Notes: a model not told the origin generated them from the letters alone. Shown: positions 35,032-47,849, counted from the stretch's first letter. The stretch is 64,000 nt of DNA from Gigaspora margarita (GCA_009809945.1 WTPW01000757.1:171925-235924), one strand, 5' to 3'. Numbers and translations are program-made.

Positions 35032-36010
35032 GATGCCGTGAACGAAGTCACGGGCATCCATTTGTCATGATACCGGATCCCAGGCCCATGATGTAGCAAT
35101 GATGACTGATAAGATGAGGTATGGTGACGGATATCGTGGGTATAGGAATGCTAAGGATGATGTATTAAGTGAGGATGTGGTGAGTATGTAAGTATGATGT
35201 CATGAAAATTGGCTATTTAAGAGGAGAAAGGTAGGAAATTGTTCTCCCTCTTTTGTCTTACTGCTAGCTCGACACAAGTCTAGCTTCGTCGTTGACGCTA
35301 CGTGGTCTAATACAAAACGAAGACAGAAGTGTGAATAATGGTATTAGTAGAAGACGAGAATGAAGTCCGTGGGTATTGCCAGCTATGTTGACCCCGGAGA
35401 ATAATCTAGGGAATGATTCAGAAAAATGGCATCATGGGTTAAAGAATACACTGGACTGTTTACTTGTAAAAACATTGAAGTTGCTATGTAGCGGCGAAGG
35501 TTTGTTGTAGGTGGGAGCTAAAAGATATTTGGTTGAGAGATTAGTTGAGAGACTGGTTAATGAAACAAAGAAAAAAGGTAGAGTGGCGAATTGTGGTCGG
35601 AAGCAGAATTGGTTTAGAGGGTGTTGCAGACGAAGGTAGTTTTGAACAGAGAGCAATAGCTGGTGAGGGAAATGCTAGAACACAAGAATGGGTGATACCA
35701 GATTTGCAGTTTCTGGTGTTGGAAAGATCTTTAGAAAGAGCGATTCGACCGACAGTAGAAAAGGCTGTAGTGGAAATTAAAAGGAAGGTTCAGTCGATGT
35801 ATAACGGTGATATTGTCACGAAGTAAAGTTGAGTAAAATTAGGGATCAATTCGAATGATGAATAGTGTAAGATTGGATGGTATGTAGATAGTACAATGAT
35901 TAGCAGGGATTGGAATTTAATAGATAAAGCACAAGATGTGACAGCTACCAGGGTATTTTTACTGAGATTCGTGAATAGAGAAGATTGGGATGTGGTTGTG
36001 GGATAAGAGA
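35032..36010 (+). pseudogene. GC-richer coding-like relic, possibly a retroelement gag
   Basis: This kilobase is noticeably less AT-rich and CpG-richer than its surroundings. It opens with a hairpin (gatgccgtga / tcacgggcatc, 35032-35058), as some LTRs do. A 93-codon frame at 35545-35826 is charged and amphipathic (LERSLERAIRPTVEKAVVEI) and continues in character after the stop, with DKAQDV and VFLLRFVNREDWDVVV in the same reading frame. I do not recognise the family. A retroelement relic is a guess from composition and the hairpin. Confidence 0.35.
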
Positions 36011-36189
36011 CTCTTCAGATAAGAACCCCATGGAAGCTTTTTTAAAGAAAAGCCGACAAGTGCAATAACAAATGCAAGTGCAAATGTAAAACAAGAACAA
36101 GTGCTCTGCAATAAATAAAAAAATCATAATATTAATAAAAAAAATTATATATAGTAGCAAATACTAAGAAAAAAATTACATTCCACTGA

Positions 36190-36420
36190 AGATTAATTTC
36201 CAGAATCTTTTGTAAATTTTTGGTCAGAATTTTTCCTGTCCAGATTATCTGATAATTACTAATTTTTTCAACGATTCTCAATAGTTTGTAGTTTTATATT
36301 GATCTACCAACCAATAATTGTGATTATAACCAAAATTAGGCTAGCTGCGCAGCGTGTGATGCTGTGCAGGACCAGTACGATCATTATTTTAGTTTAAGGA
36401 TTATATTTCTCTATTGGGTG
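36190..36420 (+). repeat. Isolated unit of the 39.7-41.9 kb tandem repeat
   Basis: tttgtaaatttttggtcaga followed later by gtttgtagttttatattgat and accaaccaata matches the units in the array at 39730-41860. Confidence 0.6.
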
Positions 36421-36430
36421 ACAACTCATA

Positions 36431-36663
36431 CTGGGCGTCCCCAAAATTTCGGTCAGAAGACTTCCAAGTGCATCGTATCATGATTAGCTGGATCGGAATT
36501 GATCAAATTTGTCCCAAAGATCATAAAAAAATTTACTAATAAATCATATCCATTTATTAAGTAAAAAATGCCCAGCTGATAACTTTGCTATAGAACCTAC
36601 TAACAACTTGGACTAAACGCTGACCTAGATCCGACGCATCCAACCCAGAATTATGGGAATGTT
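36431..36663 (-). mobile_element. MITE, GTCCCCAAAATTT family, copy 1
   Basis: Reverse-orientation relative of 39961-40198 (shared: atttactaataaatcatatc, ttattaagtaaaaaatgccc, catccaacccagaatt). Ends inverted; target duplication not visible. Confidence 0.6.
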
Positions 36664-36841
36664 CTTGTAAAATTCATCGGGTGATATCAGTGGAAAAAAA
36701 GTTTAAAAAAATTAATTGGTGAGTAATGCAAAATGAAAAGACTGTGAACAGAATTTAAATAATTACATTAAACATTCATACATTTTCTTGAAACATAGTC
36801 ATTAAAGTGAATAAATTAAACTTCATACTGATTTCGGTTAA

Positions 36842-37101
36842 GGCTGTTTGAATTTAAAGATTCATTTAACATCACTTTTTTTCATATTTGCTTGAGGGGG
36901 GAGGGGGTAAACAAACACTAAAATTAAACAGACCTAAATTTGGTTCAAAATATACCTGATTTGGGTTCATTTATATAAGGTTTTTTTTGTGATTTTTTAT
37001 ATTTTTTATACTCATTTTCTATTGGCTTGTTTAATGTCAAGGGAGCTCCATTGGTGTGGGGGTGACATTAAACGAATTTTTAAATTCAAATAGTCTAAGG
37101 T
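36842..37101. mobile_element. 260 bp MITE with 35 bp inverted ends
   Basis: Left ggctgtttgaatttaaagat then tcatttaacatcac; right is the inverted counterpart (gtgacattaaacgaattttt, aaattcaaatagtct). A G-run (gaggggggagggggt) lies at about 36893-36908. No target duplication assigned. Confidence 0.6.
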
Positions 37102-38742
37102 TCCATAAAGTTATTATTTGGTTTACATTACAAGGAATCTAAAACATGGGTCAGTTGGTCAGATTTTTTTTTAAATTAATTATAAATTAATAGAATAATG
37201 CTTACATTTAAGGTTATACAAGGTTTGCACAATAGGGAATCAAAATTTGGGTCAGCAATCATATTTTTCTGTCAGTCCTATCGAATAATTAGGGAAATTA
37301 AGGTCACTACCACTGGATAAGAAGGTCAAGTAAAAAATAAATATCAAAAATTGATCAATTGGCACAATTGGAATCTAAAAAAAATAATAATAATATAATA
37401 AATAAAAAAAGTAAACAAATTAAAAAATTAATAAAATGGGTCAGCAGGTAATGTAAAATGCAAATTACTTTGCATGGCCTAATCATACAAATGATAAAGT
37501 GAACAGAATTAAGCTTCATATTTACAATTGTTAAAGTGAACTGAATTAAACTTCATACTTACCTCTTGTACTATCTTTGTAGCTATAGTACCTAAACACC
37601 AAATAAGAAGCCTTTGCATTGCCCAAATAGTTGTGGAACCTACTTGTACTTACCAATAACTAAACAAGCAATAATATATTGCTCTAGTAAAAAGGAAACT
37701 TTTAGTAATTTGATTCCAATAATCAGATTCAATTACAACATTAAACAGAAAATACCCATAATGTTGTGGTGACAAATCGAATAGGTAATTCCATAAAGTC
37801 TTCTAATTTTGCATTTGACAAACTTCCCCAAATTACTGTAGCTCCCGATAATTGTTTATCACAAAGAAATCTGCATATCAATAGACACTTTAAAGATACT
37901 ATATTTTATGACATTTGCATCATTGGCAAGCTTATATTACAGATGATTAGTTTATAGACGAGTTCTTTTGTAATTAACTAATAACTCATATAACTTGATT
38001 TTACATTTAATCCTAATAATAATAATTAGAATTACTTTGCAAAATGAGTTGTAAGTAAAACATATTATTTACAAAATATCTTAACTGTAAATTGAACATT
38101 TGTAAAATAAGCTTATTAGTAGAACAAATGTTAGTAAAATGTGATACCTTCGAGGTGATTGCAGGTAAGTTGACCAAGACAGAACAAAACTAGTTAATAA
38201 GCAAAAGATAAACCCAAGGTCAAAAAAAACAACAAAAAAATCTCACGAACAATGAAGCTGTGACGAAAATGCAAAATTCCAATTTAAAATTTGATAATCA
38301 ATTGTGCTTATATTGCACTATTTGAATTAATAATCTTAATGTCATAATGATAAATTTCATATGATCATTCTGGTATAGTCAAAACAGTCATAATGATCAT
38401 CATAATGATCATCAAATATAATCATAATAGCATCATATAATGAAAACATCTATTTTACATTTGGTTATATAATATTTAACACATAATATAGTTTCATGTT
38501 TAATAAAGCAGAATTCATTCATAATTAATTAAATCTCAATAATGGCTATAATTATTTGTAAATTTCACATCAATTGAAATATTTGCTACAACATACACAT
38601 ATACATTTGTATATTTATGTATGTTTTTTATGCATATATGAATCAATACTGTTTTTAATACTATATACCTAATTAAAGGGTCTTAACCCTTTAAAGCAGA
38701 CAAACAGAAATCATAATTCTCACTATAAGGCTCTTTTTCATA
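37102..38742. other. AT-rich spacer with diverged repeats
   Basis: Part (about 37140-37480) is related to 52790-52960 (aaattgatcaattgg, aacaggt/agcaggtaatgtaaaatg). A short aatgatcatcat run lies near 38390-38420. No gene supported; the 63-codon frame at 37766 is not convincing. Confidence 0.4.
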
Positions 38743-39283
38743 AGGGGGCATCCATAAATAACGTTATGTACTCCTACATAGTAGCTCTTGACCCCCTCTC
38801 TACTATATAAAAAAATTTTTAAAAATCCATATGTTTATATATAAAATTTTACAAAAACTTGAATATATTATGATCTAATGATCCAATCTGGATGATTTTG
38901 GTATCATTCGATTCGTCTCTATGAGACGAATCCAATGGTACCAAAATTGAATTATTTCATTTGGATCACTGGATCACGTTTTATTAACGAAATACTATTG
39001 ATTTTATAGTAATGTTATAAGAAAACATAATAACCAATAGTATTTCGTTAATAAAACATGATCCAGTAAACCAAATCAAATGAAATTGGTACCATTCGAA
39101 TCCTCTCCTCGAGACGATTTGAATGGTACCAAAATAATCCAATTTGGACCGCTGGGTCAAGTTTTAGACAAATTTTTAGAAAAAAATTGTGTTATGTTGG
39201 GGGGACCCCCCCTACATAGTGCAAAATCGTTATATTTTGGGGGACCCCCCCCTCAAGCATAACGTAATTTATGGATGCCCCCT
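38743..39283. mobile_element. 541 bp TIR element, AGGGGGCATCCATAAAT ends
   Basis: Left AGGGGGCATCCATAAATAAC, right GTAATTTATGGATGCCCCCT. Inside is a second palindrome (ccaatggtaccaaaattgaa and tccagtaaaccaaatc sides; accattcgattcgtct / gagacgatttgaatggt) centred near 39010, and two G/C runs (gggggga ccccccc type) at 39199-39254. Non-coding. Target duplication not recognised. Confidence 0.7.
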
Positions 39284-39729
39284 AAGATTTACCAGAAAAG
39301 TTGAACTCATTTACACTCATATTACACATGTACGTGATTATATCAACACAATTGTTACATATCGTAATAAAAAAAAAAGAAAAAAGAAGAAAAAAAATTC
39401 AATTCATGATATTATTGAGCCCATCACTCAACTAACAAAAATCATCACCTATAATCAAAGTGATGCATAAACCATAATATTTTAATATTTAAGATTTATC
39501 AATCGTAAGTTTAATTTTCTTTGTATACTATATATGCACATATAATACTTTTCAAATAACAATCAACAGAAACGATTTAACTATTTCATTATAATAATAT
39601 ATCTAATCCAATTACACCTTTGAAATTAAAAAATTAACTTCTTTCCAATAATGGATAAATAATAATCATAACTTTTACCATATAAGGATTCTGAGAAAAT
39701 CAGCATAAGCGATTCATATAAAGTCAATT
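39284..39729. other. AT-rich spacer, nothing seen
   Basis: Includes an A-rich purine run (39367-39397). No gene. Confidence 0.4.
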
Positions 39730-41860
39730 CCAACTATCCCTATACACATTTCATGTTTCACAAAAAACATGATCGTACTGGTATGTGATCAATGTGCTAA
39801 AACCATGTAGCAATATAAACAAATTATTGTGCTTTAACACTTTTTATTGGTTATACAACCCAAGTTATGATCAAAAAATAATATCACAATTAAAATTCAC
39901 TAACGATTGTTAATAAAGATAGTACCAAATCAACTTTAATTACATACAATACGAATTTTATAGGAGGGTCCCCAAAATTTTGGGTTGGATGTGTTGAATT
40001 TAGGTCAGCATTTAGCCCAAGTTGTTAGCAGGTTCTATAGCAAAATTATCAGCTAGGCATTTTTTACTTAATGAATGGATATGATTTATTAGTAAAATTT
40101 TCATAATTTTGGGGGTGAAATTGATCAATTCTAATCCAGACGACCATAATTCTGATGCACTCTAAAGCATTCCAACCCAGAATTTTGGGATGCCCCTATA
40201 TGAGTTTATACAATGCTGTGTAACAAATTTCTTTATAGTATCATCAGAAATTTTGTCACTTGACAAATTTAGCTGACTCAACTGACATACGATGCAATTT
40301 TCAACCAATTACTGCATTTCTATGGAAATGTATTATTAATATATTCTGATAACTTTATTATTACTACATTTCTTCTAATATTATCTCATAAATAGTAAAT
40401 CGTTACTATATCATCACTATCAAATTATTACATATTTTAGGTTGTAAATTTTTGGGCAGAATTTTTGCTATCAGGATTATCTAATGATTGCTAATTTTTC
40501 TAATGATTCTTATAGTTTGTAGTTTTATATCGATCTACCAACCAATAGAATCATAGTTATATTCAAAATGTAATCAATGTGCTAAAACTAATATAGCATA
40601 TGATCAGTTATTATGCTTTAATTAATTGGTTATATAACCCAAATTATGTTATTGCGATTCAAATTCATTAGATCATAATTGTAATGTCACCTGACCAAAT
40701 TAGCCAATTCAATTGCTATTCAATGCAATTTTTGACCAATTATGACATTTATACTAAATGTAAATTAATAAGCCCTAATGACCTTATAATTACATTACTT
40801 TATGATTAGTAAAGCATTATTACATCATTACTATTACACATTTTTGAGTCAAAATTTTTTGCCATCCGAATTATCTGTAATTACTGATTTTTTTGGCAAT
40901 TCTTATACCAACCAATAGAATCATGGTTATATTCAAGATGTAATTATGTGCTAAAACTAATATAGCATAAGATCAAATTATTATACTTTAATGCTTTTGA
41001 TTGCTTATACAACCCAAGTAATAATCAAGAATGCCATCACAATTCAAATTTATTAGCAATTATCATAATAACACCAAATCAACCTTAACTACATACAGTA
41101 TTGTTTATCGATTTTGTAACAAATTTTGTCACCTGACAAAATTAGCTAATTCAATTACCTGTACGATGCAATTTCTGACTGATTACTACATTTCTACTGA
41201 AATGTAAACAAATAAGCCCCGATGACTATATAATTACTACATTTCTTCTGATGTTACCTCATAATTAGTAAAGAATTGCTACATTGTTACTATCAAATTA
41301 TTACATATTTTTCTGGTTGTAAATTTTGGTCAAAATTTTTGCTATCCGGATTATCTGATAATTATTAATTTTTTTAACAATTTCTATAGTTTATATCAAT
41401 TTACCAACCAATAAAATCATGATTATATCAAAAATATTATCAAAGTGCTAAAACTTATGTAGCAATATAGCAATATGATCAAGATCTTATGCTTTAACAC
41501 TTTTAATTAGTTATACAACCCAATTTATTGTCATCACAATTCAAATTCATTATAATTGTTAATCATAATAGTACCAAAACAACCTTAACTACATACAGTA
41601 TTGTATATTTATTTTGTAACAAAATTCTTTATAGTACCTCAAGAAATTTTGCCACCTGACAAAATTACCCAATTAATATTTCTGCATAAATGTAAATTAG
41701 TAAGACCTGATAACTTTGTTATTACTATATTTCTTACATTGTCACTATCGAATTATTATGCATTGTTAGGTATATTCCTGCATAGTAAATTTCCCATTAC
41801 CATATTCTTTCAAGTTGACGTAAAGTCAACAGATCAAAAAGATGCTCAGCATTTTTAATG
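39730..41860 (+). repeat. Tandem array of about four diverged 370-500 bp units
   Basis: Recurring landmarks: accaaccaatagaatcatg (near 40536, 40911, 41402), gtgctaaaac(c/t)a (39797, 40579, 40951, 41449), gttatacaaccca, acctgacaaaattag, and gatgcaattt(t/c). The first unit is split by the MITE at 39961. The final piece (ttctttcaagttgacgtaaa, then gtcaacagatc, 41807) is also found at 62578. No ORF is conserved. Confidence 0.7.
39961..40198 (+). mobile_element. 238 bp MITE, GTCCCCAAAATTT family, copy 2, TA-flanked
   Basis: TA at 39959-39960 and 40199-40200. Ends TAGGAGGGTCCCCAAAATTT and AATTTTGGGATGCCCCTA. Sits inside the first unit of the tandem array, whose sequence resumes after it. TA duplication suggests Tc1/mariner-type mobilisation. 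Confidence 0.72.
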
Positions 41861-42164
41861 CGCATTGTGGAACTATCAACAACCAGAACAAGTCTGGTCC
41901 AGATAATCAAAGGAGGTGAGTATGATTTGAATAACTTTCTATAAATAATAATCATTGATTTGATAAAGGTAACAATGAGAACAAAGATAAATCTATGAAA
42001 AATGCAAACTGACCTTATGCCAATGATTGCTCATTCAACTGTGACAGACTACAATTTTGACCCAACCCTCTCTTCCAAAAGGATCTGGCCATTCTCATAA
42101 TATCAATAAAATATATTTATACTAATGGCCAGTCAGAATTATGCAGGTGATTAGCCAAACAAAC
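41861..42164. other. Spacer before the hAT element
   Basis: Contains a short ggccagtcagaattatgcag segment (about 42128) related to the TGCATTATGCAGG repeats at 52127 and 63858. No gene. Confidence 0.4.
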
Positions 42165-42419
42165 TAGGGATGCACCAGTCCAGTCTGGTCTGTTCTAGTC
42201 TCTAGAAGACCAGTTCCATATTGTTTATGGTCCCGTCCAGTCCGGTCTCAGTTCAAAATGGTCCTTGTTTGTGATTTGGCAGTTTTACTAAAAAAATATA
42301 ACTAGAATGATAAACATTGTGCCTGTACTCTTTATACATTATACTGGATTCTTCCAATTGTATAATATGCACCCCTTGATTTGTTTTTATTCACCTTTTC
42401 TCTAACGCATTTTATTTAA

Positions 42420-42845
42420 AACTTTTTTTTGATTTTTTTTCAATCTTTTTTTTTATGGCCTTTTTTTTAACATTTTTTTCTCTTTTTTTATTTTATTTTA
42501 ATAATTTAAATTTTTTTATTTTTATATGACAGGGTGAAACCTGAGTTTGTTAAGTTACCTTTTTGATGCAAATCTTACCTAGTTAGGGTTAGGTTACTAT
42601 TTTAGGATAGTTAGATGGAGACCTGCATCAATAATGTACTGACTCTGGTTCAGGTTTCACCCTGTCGTATTATTATTATTATTTTAATTTTTTAATGTTT
42701 TTTATTTAATAATTTTTTTTACAAATCATTTTTTTTTTATTATTAAAATTTTTTTATTTTAATATTTATTTTTACTTGTATTTTATTTTTATTTTTTAAA
42801 TTATTTTATTTAAATATTTTTAAATTTTCAGTGGTGATAATCACC
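42420..42845. other. T-rich low-complexity stretch
   Basis: Long T runs with sparse A, broken by the MITE at 42524-42670. No gene. Confidence 0.6.
42524..42670. mobile_element. 147 bp MITE, ACAGGGTGAAACCTGA ends
   Basis: Left ATATGACAGGGTGAAACCTG, right CAGGTTTCACCCTGTCGTAT. Interior carries ttagggttaggtt. The T-rich surroundings prevent reading a target duplication. Confidence 0.65.
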
Positions 42846-42921
42846 AGTTACACAAGATCAAAATCAGTATTTTTTTATTTAAATTTATACTAATTTTTTT
42901 TGATTTTTTAGGTTCTCATCA

Positions 42922-43061
42922 TTGGAGTTGTCCATTCTGGTGCTTGTTCTTTATCGTTGGAGTCATCCATTCTGGTGCTTGTTCTTCGTTGTTGGAGTTA
43001 TCCATTCTGGTGCATGTTCTTCATTATTGGTATTGCTTATTCTAGTGCCTTTTTCTGGCTT
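42922..43061 (+). repeat. 35 bp tandem repeat, four units
   Basis: Units begin at 42922, 42957, 42992 and 43027 (ttggagttgtccattctggt, then gcttgttcttt). The last is diverged. As 35 is not a multiple of three, the open frame across it is accidental. Confidence 0.8.
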
Positions 43062-43850
43062 CATTTATAGCACTTGTCTCATAGTTTTTTGGTTTACAAT
43101 GGGGCTTTAGATTTTGGGTAAGCATGTAGATTTCTTTCCTTTGCCTTTAACTTTTTCATTCTATTAATAACCTTTTTTCTTAATATAGATTTCATTTTTT
43201 TTGTGATTCAGTAATTTTTGTATAGATTGGATGGTATAAGCTGCTATTATATTAGAGTTAGAGGGTATTTGTTAAAGTTTGACATGTCTTGTTAGGGTTA
43301 GGCATGTTTCTTACTTACTTTGTATGTACTAACTTTTTTTCAAGTTTTTGGGTACTTTTCCTTGTGGGTTCTCGTTGCTAGAGTCTATATTGGTGCTTTC
43401 ATTACTGGAGTTATCTATTTCAGTTTTGTTTAACATGTTGAGTGAAAGAATAAAGAAGTATGTCATTAGAGCTATCATAAACTATATACTTTCAAACTGG
43501 TAATTTAATACGTTAAGTGAAAGAATAAAGAAGTATTTCATTAGAGCCGTCGTTGGAGCTATGATTCAGTAAGTTTTTTTTACAATTTCTTTGACAAGTT
43601 TTTTGTGGTTTCTTTCTTAGGTTCATCATTTTAAGTTGAGTTCACAATAGTTTTTTGTTAGTTTTTGTATATCACTACATTGTTGTGTCTCTATAGCGGT
43701 TTCTCTATGGCAGTTGTAGTGTAAGCTATTGATCAAAAATAGAATTAGAGTTAAAGATCGGGTTTGGATTAGTGTTTATTGAAAATAGGGTTAGAGTTAG
43801 AAATCAGATTTAGGTTAGATTAGTGTTTTAGTTTAAATAGGGTTAGAATT
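43062..43850. other. hAT interior, no gene; one 45 bp direct repeat
   Basis: gtgaaagaataaagaagtat with flanking sequence occurs near 43441 and 43517. Otherwise nothing recognised. Confidence 0.45.
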
Positions 43851-44162
43851 GCGTCCGTATTATTTCACCAACAATCACTTCACAGACACCCCATTTCACT
43901 GACAAATTATTCGCCGGCAAGTTCATTTTACTAACAGTACATTTTACTGAAGCTCATTTCACTGACAATTTTATCTATAAAGCACACTAAGTTTAATTTT
44001 ACTCTGACCCTACCCTAACCCTAATGACAATGACCAGAATTACTTTGTTAGTGAAATTAGCTTCAGTGAAATGAACTGTCAGCAAAATGAACTTGTCAGT
44101 GAATAATTTGTCAGTGAAATAGGGTGTCTGTGAAGTGATTGTTAGCAAAATGATTGCCACCA
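43851..44162. mobile_element. 312 bp MITE with TCACTGACAAATT arms
   Basis: Long inverted arms (caacaatcacttcacagaca and on, versus tgtctgtgaagtgattgtta). An 8 bp ttagaatt flanks it (43843-43850, 44163-44170), fitting hAT-type insertion, although it is AT-rich. Arms repeat short steps like tcactgac and ttttactga. Confidence 0.7.
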
Positions 44163-44546
44163 TTAGAATTAAAGTATTGGTTCAAATTAGTTAAAAATAG
44201 AGTTAAGTATTGGTTAGGATTGATGACAAATTATTCGCCGGCAAGTTCATTTTACCAACAGTACATTTTACTGAAGCTCATTTCACTAACAATTTTATCT
44301 ATAAAGCACACTAACTTTAATTTTACTCTGACCCTACCCTAACCCTAATGACAATGACCAGAATTACTTTGTTAGTGAAATTAGCTTCAGTGAAATGAAC
44401 TATCAGCAAAATGAACTTGTCGGTGAATAATTTGTCAGTAAAATAGGGTGTCTGTAAAGTGATTGTTGGCAAAATGATTGCCACCATTAGAATTAAAGTA
44501 TTGGTTCAAATTGGTTAAAAATAGTGTTAAGTATTGGTTAGGATTG
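43900..44546 (+). repeat. 323 bp tandem duplication
   Basis: 43900-44223 is repeated as 44224-44546 with few changes. It begins gacaaattattcgccggcaa and ends ggttaggattgat. The unit takes in most of the MITE plus downstream sequence, so the duplication followed the insertion. Confidence 0.85.
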
Positions 44547-44638
44547 ATGTTTTAGTTAAAAATTGGATAAAAATTAGAATGCATTATAGTAAATAAACAA
44601 AAAATAATATAATAATTGTATTTAGTACTATATATAAT

Positions 44639-45702
44639 GGGTCCTATTTTTTATACCCCCACATTTATTATTCATACCCCCTGTAGATTTAGCTTTTTTT
44701 AAAAATTTGAGCAAAGATATCTTAGTAACTACCAGACCAAATTTAGTAAACCTTTTTCTTTTACATTCTATAGGTTCATAGAATTCAAATAAAAAAAAGT
44801 TTACTGAATTTGGCCCAGTAGTTGCTGAGATACCTTAACTCAAAGTTAGAAAAAAATCAAAACGTCCATCAAAACAAACTATACAAAATTTACTTTAAAC
44901 TTTGAGCGAAGATATCTCTGCAACTACTAAGCCAAATTTAATGAACTTTTTTTTGTTTGAATTCTATGAATCTATAGAATTAAAATAAAAAATAAATTTA
45001 TAGAATTTATCTTAATAATTACAGAGTTATCTTCACTCAAATTTTCAAAAAAATTCCAAAACGTCTATCAAAACAGAAGCTGCGCCAAAATTTTTCAAAA
45101 CTTTAAGTGAAAATATCTTAGCAACCACCAAGTCAAATACAATAAAATTTTTTTATTTGAATTCTATGAAATTCATAGAATTCAAATAAAAAAAATTTAT
45201 TGTATTTGACTTGGTGGTTGCTAAGATATCTTCACTTAAAGTTTTGAAAAAATTTTGGCACAGCTTCTGTTTTGATAGACGTTTTGGAATTTTTTGAAAA
45301 TTTGAGTGAAGATAACTCTGTAATTATTAAGATAAATTCTATAAATTTTTTTTTATTTTAATTCTATAGATTCATAGAATTCAAACAAAAAAAATTTCAT
45401 TAAATTTGGCTTAGTAGTTGCAGAGATATCTTCGCTCAAAGTTTAAAGTAAATTTTGTATAGTTTGTTTTGATGGACGTTTTGATTTTTTTCTAACTTTG
45501 AGTTAAGGTATCTCAGCAACTACTGGGCCAAATTCAGTAAACTTTTTTTTATTTGAATTCTATGAACCTATAGAATGTAAAAGAAAAAGGTTTACTAAAT
45601 TTGGTCTGGTAGTCACTAAGATATCTTTGCTCAAATTTTTAAAAAAAGCTAAATCTACAGGGGGGTATGAATAATAAATGGGGGGTATAAAAAATAGGAC
45701 CC
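44639..45702. mobile_element. 1064 bp fold-back element, nearly perfect palindrome
   Basis: Arms of about 530 bp, inverted copies meeting at about 45170 with almost no loop (attctatgaaattcatagaat). Ends GGGTCCTATTTTTTATACCC and the complement. Flanked by tatataat on both sides (44631-44638, 45703-45710), 8 bp but AT-rich. Each arm is itself built from about three repeats of a 110-150 bp unit (gagcaaagatatctt...). No ORF. Confidence 0.82.
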
Positions 45703-47849
45703 TATATAATTAATTATATATAAATTATGTGATATAGGTATATATTATATATATATATATATATCTATATTATAATATATATTACATGTTCGGGTACATA
45801 AATATAAACCCTATTAATAGTCTGTGTAGATTTGTATTGATCTAATAATCTGTGCAGATTTTCAAAAAATTTTTCTTTGCAGACCGCCGGCAGGGTCACG
45901 AATCTGTGCAGATTTTTAATAATTGATTTTTTAAAAAAATCTGTGCAGATCTGCACTATAAAAACTTTTCTGATATTATTAAATATATTTTGGACCCATA
46001 TTATGCATAAATATAGTTATATATAATAAGAAAAAGATCCTAAGTATTATTCGTTAGCGTTATTAATAATAAATTGACCACTGTAAGAAACATTTCTGCA
46101 GGAAAGTATCACAACACCTTATTCATACCCAATTTCATGTGATTAACACAGAATTAAAAATTTTTTATTAAAATGCAACACAAATATGCATCGCTTAACC
46201 TTTCATAATTATATGTGGTTATGTAAAAATAATATATATATTGTTTCTTAGAAATCGCATTTGACTAAACATCTGCATGATGTACCAGGAACAGAATACA
46301 AAGTGCAAGTAAGATGAAAAGCCCATACCCCATGTCCAATAATTGTGTACCAAATTTTGTAAACAATGCATCATGGTTAATTATTGTTTTGTGATATATA
46401 AGACAATAGTATCCTTTTATATAAATCTTTTAATTTTTGATTTTTTTTACTAATATTCTATTTTTTTACACTAGATTACCTTCATGTTGATAAGATGGTC
46501 ACTTAAGTTATTTGCATGGGTTCGTGGAATTCAACAGAGCCATGATAGTCTTGTGCTTTAACGAAGATGATTTGTCTGGTCCATGAAAATACACAATCTA
46601 ACTGTACCTTTAGGATATAGTCTTCTTAGATGTAGTTATAGCCTTTCAAGGCAGGCCTAGGATTTGACTATTACCTTCCTGCAATTTATTTTTTTCTATG
46701 TTTATAAACCACTTATAGAGGGCATGATTATTAACTATCATTGTCTTCATAGTAAGGAGAGGAAGATCACACAGGCTTCCCATGGTTTCATCCACTGAAC
46801 TATAAGATGAGAAATAGTTTGAACGTATTCACCTCAGTACTTTATATCAAAATCCATAACACAACCTATTTAGTTATTCATAATTTAATCCAAAGATTTT
46901 AGTGAATGATATAGCAGTTAACAATACATGAAGGTGAACTGGGTAAATAATACATTTTTAACTTCTAGTATTAGTTTACTTTTGTGTTGATAGATCAGCT
47001 ATTCAGGTTACTTGTTATAGGTATATATAGTTATGCAAAAAATTTCGCTAGAGTCTTCACCTCTTGATGATAGGGCCTCTGACTATGTGTGTTATGTATT
47101 CGAAAGAGCATAATCATTATTGCTAGTGGCTCAGTACTTTGACTTGAGTAGTTCATTTAGCTGCAAAAAAAAATCAATTAAATGATTCAATTAGACTATA
47201 TAAAATAGAATATTAATTGTATTTTTATTTTTTATGAGATGCACTTACTGCTTTAGCTATAACAATACAAATTCCTTCCAAATATGAGAGATCCGTAAAC
47301 ATTAAAGAAAAAGCCATAATGTGAAAGAAAATAATAGTAATAAAAATAAATATGAAACAAAAATCTCATGTGAAACATGTTAAGATTTTTATTTTATTTA
47401 ACCACAAAAAATAATTATGCCCAATACATGATAACCGAATATGGCTTAAACTATATCAAATCTAAAAATGCCAGAAGCTTGGTTATGATTTGTGAAGTAT
47501 TATCCACCTAGATATATATGTAGATGTTTATTAATACCAGGATATGATATTAATAGTAAGGATCATTAGAAAAACTTTGTATTCTGTGTAAAAAACAATC
47601 TAACCAGAAATGAATATATATCTGACAACTCTAAATTTAGAGAGTTTAAAACCCAAGTAAACTTTTTCTTAATTATATTTATATATTTAATTTATTATTA
47701 ATTTAAATAATATATTATATTTGCTATATAGAACTGTGACTTAATTTTTGTATAGTGAGGTAATTAATAAACACAAAATAATACAAGATTTGCAGTTGAT
47801 TTAACTTTACATTATTTAATAAAAAATAATTAATTGCCTATTTTTTCTT
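45703..47849. other. hAT interior, no intact gene
   Basis: 45820-45960 repeats aatctgtgcagattttt four to five times (short self-complementary motif). The rest is AT-rich with no recognisable coding region, though the 3' end of the transposase relic may reach here. Confidence 0.45.

Noticed and set aside
42922..43110. 62-codon hydrophobic ORF
   Set aside because: It spans a 35 bp tandem repeat whose period is not a multiple of three; an accident of the repeat.
45765..45956. 63-codon minus-strand ORF with repeated NLHRF/L
   Set aside because: Produced by the repeated aatctgtgcagattttt motif rather than a gene.
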